Shown: positions 61,658 to 64,000 of the stretch, piece after piece
Layout: every line of letters begins with the position of its first letter
How positions within the stretch are numbered: the first letter of the stretch is position 1
Assembly: GCA_003244255.1 (NCBI GenBank)
Contig: QHCD01000053.1
Coordinates: forward strand, 1 to 64,000
DNA from: Pseudonocardiales bacterium
GTDB lineage: Bacteria > Actinomycetota > Actinomycetes > Mycobacteriales > QHCD01
Length of the DNA: 64,000 nt
Reading direction: 5' to 3'
Program-made: the position numbers and the translations under genes
The notes under the pieces: generated by a model
Databases searched by the model: none
The model's input: only the letters and a program-made list of their open reading frames with translations
What the model was told of the DNA's origin: nothing

Positions 61658-62761
61658 GTGACGTCACGCGGAACGGCGCCCGGGGCGGGCTCCGAGTCCC
61701 CATCTGGAGAAACTGCGGCTACCTACGCCGAGTCCGGCGTCGACATCGCCGCTGGCGACCGCGCCGTCGAGCTGATGCGCCCGTGGGTCGAGAAGGCCAG
61801 CCGGCCGGAGGTGATCGGCGGCCTTGGCGGCTTTGCCGGCCTGTTCGACCTCGACCCCAGCCGCTGGCGGCATCCGGTGCTCGCGGCGTCGACCGATGGC
61901 GTCGGGACCAAGCTGGTGATCGCGCAGGCACTCGGCCGCCACGACACCATCGGGCTCGACCTCGTGGGCATGGTCGTCGACGACGTCGTCGTGTGCGGCG
62001 CCGAGCCGCTGTTTCTGCAGGACTACGTCGCGTGCGGTCGGGTGGTGCCCGAGCGGATGGCCGAGATCATCGGTGGCGTCGCCGAGGGCTGCCGGCAGGC
62101 TGGATGCGCGCTCGTCGGCGGCGAGACAGCCGAACATCCCGGCCTGCTGAGCCAGGACGAGTACGACCTCGCGGGCACTGCCGTAGGTGTCGTCGAGCGC
62201 GACAAGCTGCTCGGACCCGACCGCGTGCGCGCCGGGGACGCCGTCATCGCGCTGGGCTCGTCCGGGCTGCACTCCAACGGTTACTCGCTGGTGCGCCACG
62301 TGCTGCTTGGGCCTGGCCGGATGCACCTTGACGCCATCGTCGACGACCTCGGCAGCGACCGGACCCTCGGCGAAGAACTGCTCACACCGACCCGCATCTA
62401 CGCCAAGGACTGCCTTGCGCTGATCGAAGAGGTCGACGTCCACGCCTTCGCGCACGTCACCGGCGGCGGCCTCGCGACCAACCTCTCCCGGGTGCTGCCC
62501 GCGCACCTCGACGCCGTCGTCGAGCGCCGCACCTGGCGGCCGCAGCCGATCTTCGACCTGATCGCCGGCCGGGGCCGGGTCGAGCCGGAGGAGATGGAGC
62601 GCACGTTCAACATGGGCGCGGGCATGGTCGCGATCGTCGGGCGCGACGACGCCGACCGCACGCTTGCCGTGCTGATTGCGCGGCACCTGCCGGCCTGGGG
62701 TGCCGGCGAGATCGCCGACGGCAACGGGACGGCGCGCCTCGTCGGCAGCTATCCGTCCTGA
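61658..62761 (+). CDS. purM: phosphoribosylformylglycinamidine cyclo-ligase
   Basis: PurM (AIR synthetase) closes the imidazole ring of AIR from FGAM with ATP. GTG 61658 has GGGAGC upstream. The 367-residue protein has TYAESGVDIAAGDRAVELM, STDGVGTKLVIAQAL, VGMVVDDVVVCGAEPLFLQD, LVGGETAEHPGLL, SSGLHSNGYSLVRHVL, HVTGGGLATNLSRVLP and MERTFNMGAGMV, all family hallmarks. Co-transcribed with purF. Its stop codon lies within the first unit of a 16-bp tandem repeat. Confidence 0.96.
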   Translation: MTSRGTAPGAGSESPSGETAATYAESGVDIAAGDRAVELMRPWVEKASRPEVIGGLGGFAGLFDLDPSRWRHPVLAASTDGVGTKLVIAQALGRHDTIGLDLVGMVVDDVVVCGAEPLFLQDYVACGRVVPERMAEIIGGVAEGCRQAGCALVGGETAEHPGLLSQDEYDLAGTAVGVVERDKLLGPDRVRAGDAVIALGSSGLHSNGYSLVRHVLLGPGRMHLDAIVDDLGSDRTLGEELLTPTRIYAKDCLALIEEVDVHAFAHVTGGGLATNLSRVLPAHLDAVVERRTWRPQPIFDLIAGRGRVEPEEMERTFNMGAGMVAIVGRDDADRTLAVLIARHLPAWGAGEIADGNGTARLVGSYPS

Positions 62762-62832
62762 GGGGTGGCCGCCCTAAGGGGTGGCCGCCCTGAGCGGTGG
62801 CCGGGCTGAGCGGTGGCCGCCTGAGCGGTACC
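62757..62832 (+). repeat. 16-bp tandem repeat, four units plus a partial, at the purM stop
   Basis: Units start at 62757, 62773, 62789 and 62805, with a partial at 62821. The form is CCTGAGSGGTGGCCGC; the purM TGA is bases 3-5 of unit 1. All units except the second keep TGA. The array fills the gap to the DUF3073 gene. Confidence 0.88.
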
Positions 62833-62840
62833 CCGACCGG

Positions 62841-63026
62841 TCACCCTCGAGCGGCTGGGTCCGATATGTCGTCGGTGTCGTCAGCGTCCTCATCGGAATC
62901 GCCCTCGGTGCCGTCCTCGGCGCCAGAGAGCTCGCGCTGCAGGCGGAGCAGATCTGGTTCTTGACTGCTGTATTTCAAGGCTCGGGCGACCTTCGTCTGC
63001 TTGGCCTTGGCACGGCCGCGCCCCAT
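62841..63026 (-). CDS. DUF3073 family protein
   Basis: This 61-residue basic-acidic protein starts at ATG 63026, with GAGGGGG upstream. MGRGRAKAKQTKVARALKYS, then LLRLQRELSG, is the strict DUF3073 signature, followed by an Asp/Glu-rich tail. The family is conserved across actinobacteria next to purM, as here; its function is unknown. A longer in-frame reading to 63113 adds sequence not seen in the family. Confidence 0.9.
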   Translation of the reverse strand: MGRGRAKAKQTKVARALKYSSQEPDLLRLQRELSGAEDGTEGDSDEDADDTDDISDPAARG

Positions 63027-63167
63027 GGCTCGACCCCCTCGCGCAGGCGGGCTTCCGCTAAGCGGTGCCGGCATCTTGTCAATGTCTCGTGCTGACAACG
63101 GTACCGTGCCCATCCGCCGCAGGCACGCGGGCCAGCGACCGGACGCGCCGCGGCAGCGTGCTGCCGG

Positions 63168-64000
63168 TCAGCTGCGCGGCAGCAGGATGGCGCGCAGCCG
63201 GCCGACCTCCGCCATCCGCCGCTCGGCGACCCGGTCGGCGGCGGTCGCCGGAGACATGCTCTCGGTAGCGGCGACGTCGTAGATCCGCAGCGTGGTGTCG
63301 AAGATCTGGGTCGCCTTGGCCTTGGCGCGGTCGAAACTGAAGCCCTCGATCTCGTCGGCGACCTGGATCACGCCGCCTGAGTTGACGACGTAATCCGGTG
63401 CGTAGAGCACGCCTCGGTCGGCGAGCAGCTTTTCGATACCGGGATGGGCCAGCTGATTGTTCGCGGCACCGCAGACCACCGCGGCCGAGAGCGCGTCGAC
63501 GGTGTCGTCGTCGAGCGCGCCACCGAGCGCGCACGGGGCGTAGACGTCGATGCCGGCGCCGATCAGCTCGGTGACGTCTCTCGCCACTTCGACGTCGGCG
63601 TGGGTGGCCCGCAGCCGCCCGATCGCGGCGACGTTTGGGTCGCACACGACGATCGTCGCGCCGTCGTCGAGCAGATGCTCGACCAGATGCCGACCGACCT
63701 TCCCGACGCCGGCGATGCCGACCCGGCGGCCGCGCAGCGTCGGTGATCCCCAGACCTGCTGGGCGCTCGCGCGCATCCCCTGGAACACCCCGTATGCCGT
63801 GAGGATCGACGAATCACCGGCACCGCCGTGCTCGGGCGACCGGCCGGTGACGAACCGGGTCTCCCGGGCGACGACGTCCATGTCCTGCACGTAGGTGCCG
63901 ACGTCGCAGGCCGTGATGTACCGGCCGCCGAGGGAGGAGATGAACCGTCCGTAGGCGCGCAGCAGTGACTCGGTCTTGTCGCGGTCCGGGTCGCCCCAGA
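63168..64000 (-). CDS. vdh: Leu/Val/Phe dehydrogenase (valine dehydrogenase type), 5' end outside the window
   Basis: This NAD-dependent amino acid dehydrogenase reversibly deaminates branched-chain amino acids to keto acids. The visible 277 residues cover part of the catalytic domain ([20 protein letters not shown], with [14 protein letters not shown]) and the full Rossmann domain ([58 protein letters not shown]). In Streptomyces, vdh follows purM and the DUF3073 gene, the same order as here. The start lies beyond base 64000. Confidence 0.92.
   Translation of the reverse strand, partial: WGDPDRDKTESLLRAYGRFISSLGGRYITACDVGTYVQDMDVVARETRFVTGRSPEHGGAGDSSILTAYGVFQGMRASAQQVWGSPTLRGRRVGIAGVGKVGRHLVEHLLDDGATIVVCDPNVAAIGRLRATHADVEVARDVTELIGAGIDVYAPCALGGALDDDTVDALSAAVVCGAANNQLAHPGIEKLLADRGVLYAPDYVVNSGGVIQVADEIEGFSFDRAKAKATQIFDTTLRIYDVAATESMSPATAADRVAERRMAEVGRLRAILLPRS

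Overview
The window is G+C-rich and uses GTG, and some TTG, start codons freely. Its gene content and order are those of an actinobacterium: a DinB/mycothiol-type maleylpyruvate isomerase-like protein, DUF3151 and DUF3073 proteins, a valine-dehydrogenase-type gene beside purM, and an fbaA / DUF3151 / Rv0358-like / purA gene set as in mycobacteria. The exact order or genus cannot be fixed from sequence alone. No rRNA, tRNA or CRISPR array was seen.

1-5960 is a tightly overlapping histidine-utilisation operon: hutU (3' end), an M20 amidohydrolase, hutF, hutI and hutH. A DedA membrane protein follows on the other strand. 6.7-7.7 kb holds three diverged, structured, non-coding repeat units, then a VapBC-type toxin-antitoxin pair. 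8.5-11.4 kb has a glycolate-oxidase-type flavoprotein and a CoA-disulfide-reductase-like flavoprotein, followed by a diguanylate cyclase. 13.1-20.9 kb is a sugar/lipid locus: two paralogous polytopic proteins, a UDP-sulfoquinovose synthase (SqdB/SQD1 type), a flippase-like protein, a methyltransferase and a GT2 glycosyltransferase. Next come fbaA, [NiFe]-hydrogenase accessory genes (hypB, hypA, hypC and a DUF6390-like gene) without hydrogenase subunits, and an iron-type ABC importer.

28.6-41.2 kb is accessory: an XRE regulator, a resuscitation-promoting-factor-like protein behind a candidate c-di-AMP riboswitch, a divergent histidine kinase / LuxR regulator pair, an S53 peptidase cassette, a decayed IS30 element, a Tn3 transposase relic, DUF3151, and a secreted C40 peptidase with FG-GAP repeats.

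41.3-62.8 kb carries purine synthesis genes: purA, purD-purB-selB-purC, purS-purQ-purL and purF-purM, interrupted by small genes. purL reads with an apparent one-base frameshift. Between the gene after purL and purF lies an insertion with a cobalamin riboswitch that has no gene behind it, an FtsX-like permease, a 10-cysteine peptide and an RNHCP protein. The window ends in a DUF3073 gene and the 3' part of a valine/leucine dehydrogenase gene.

A recurring oddity is short tandem repeats placed exactly at gene junctions (hutU 3' end, flavoprotein 3' end, selB/purC, purS/purQ, purM stop), often re-supplying start or stop codons. A second pattern is -10-like hexamers 7-8 bases before start codons, which predicts leaderless mRNAs.
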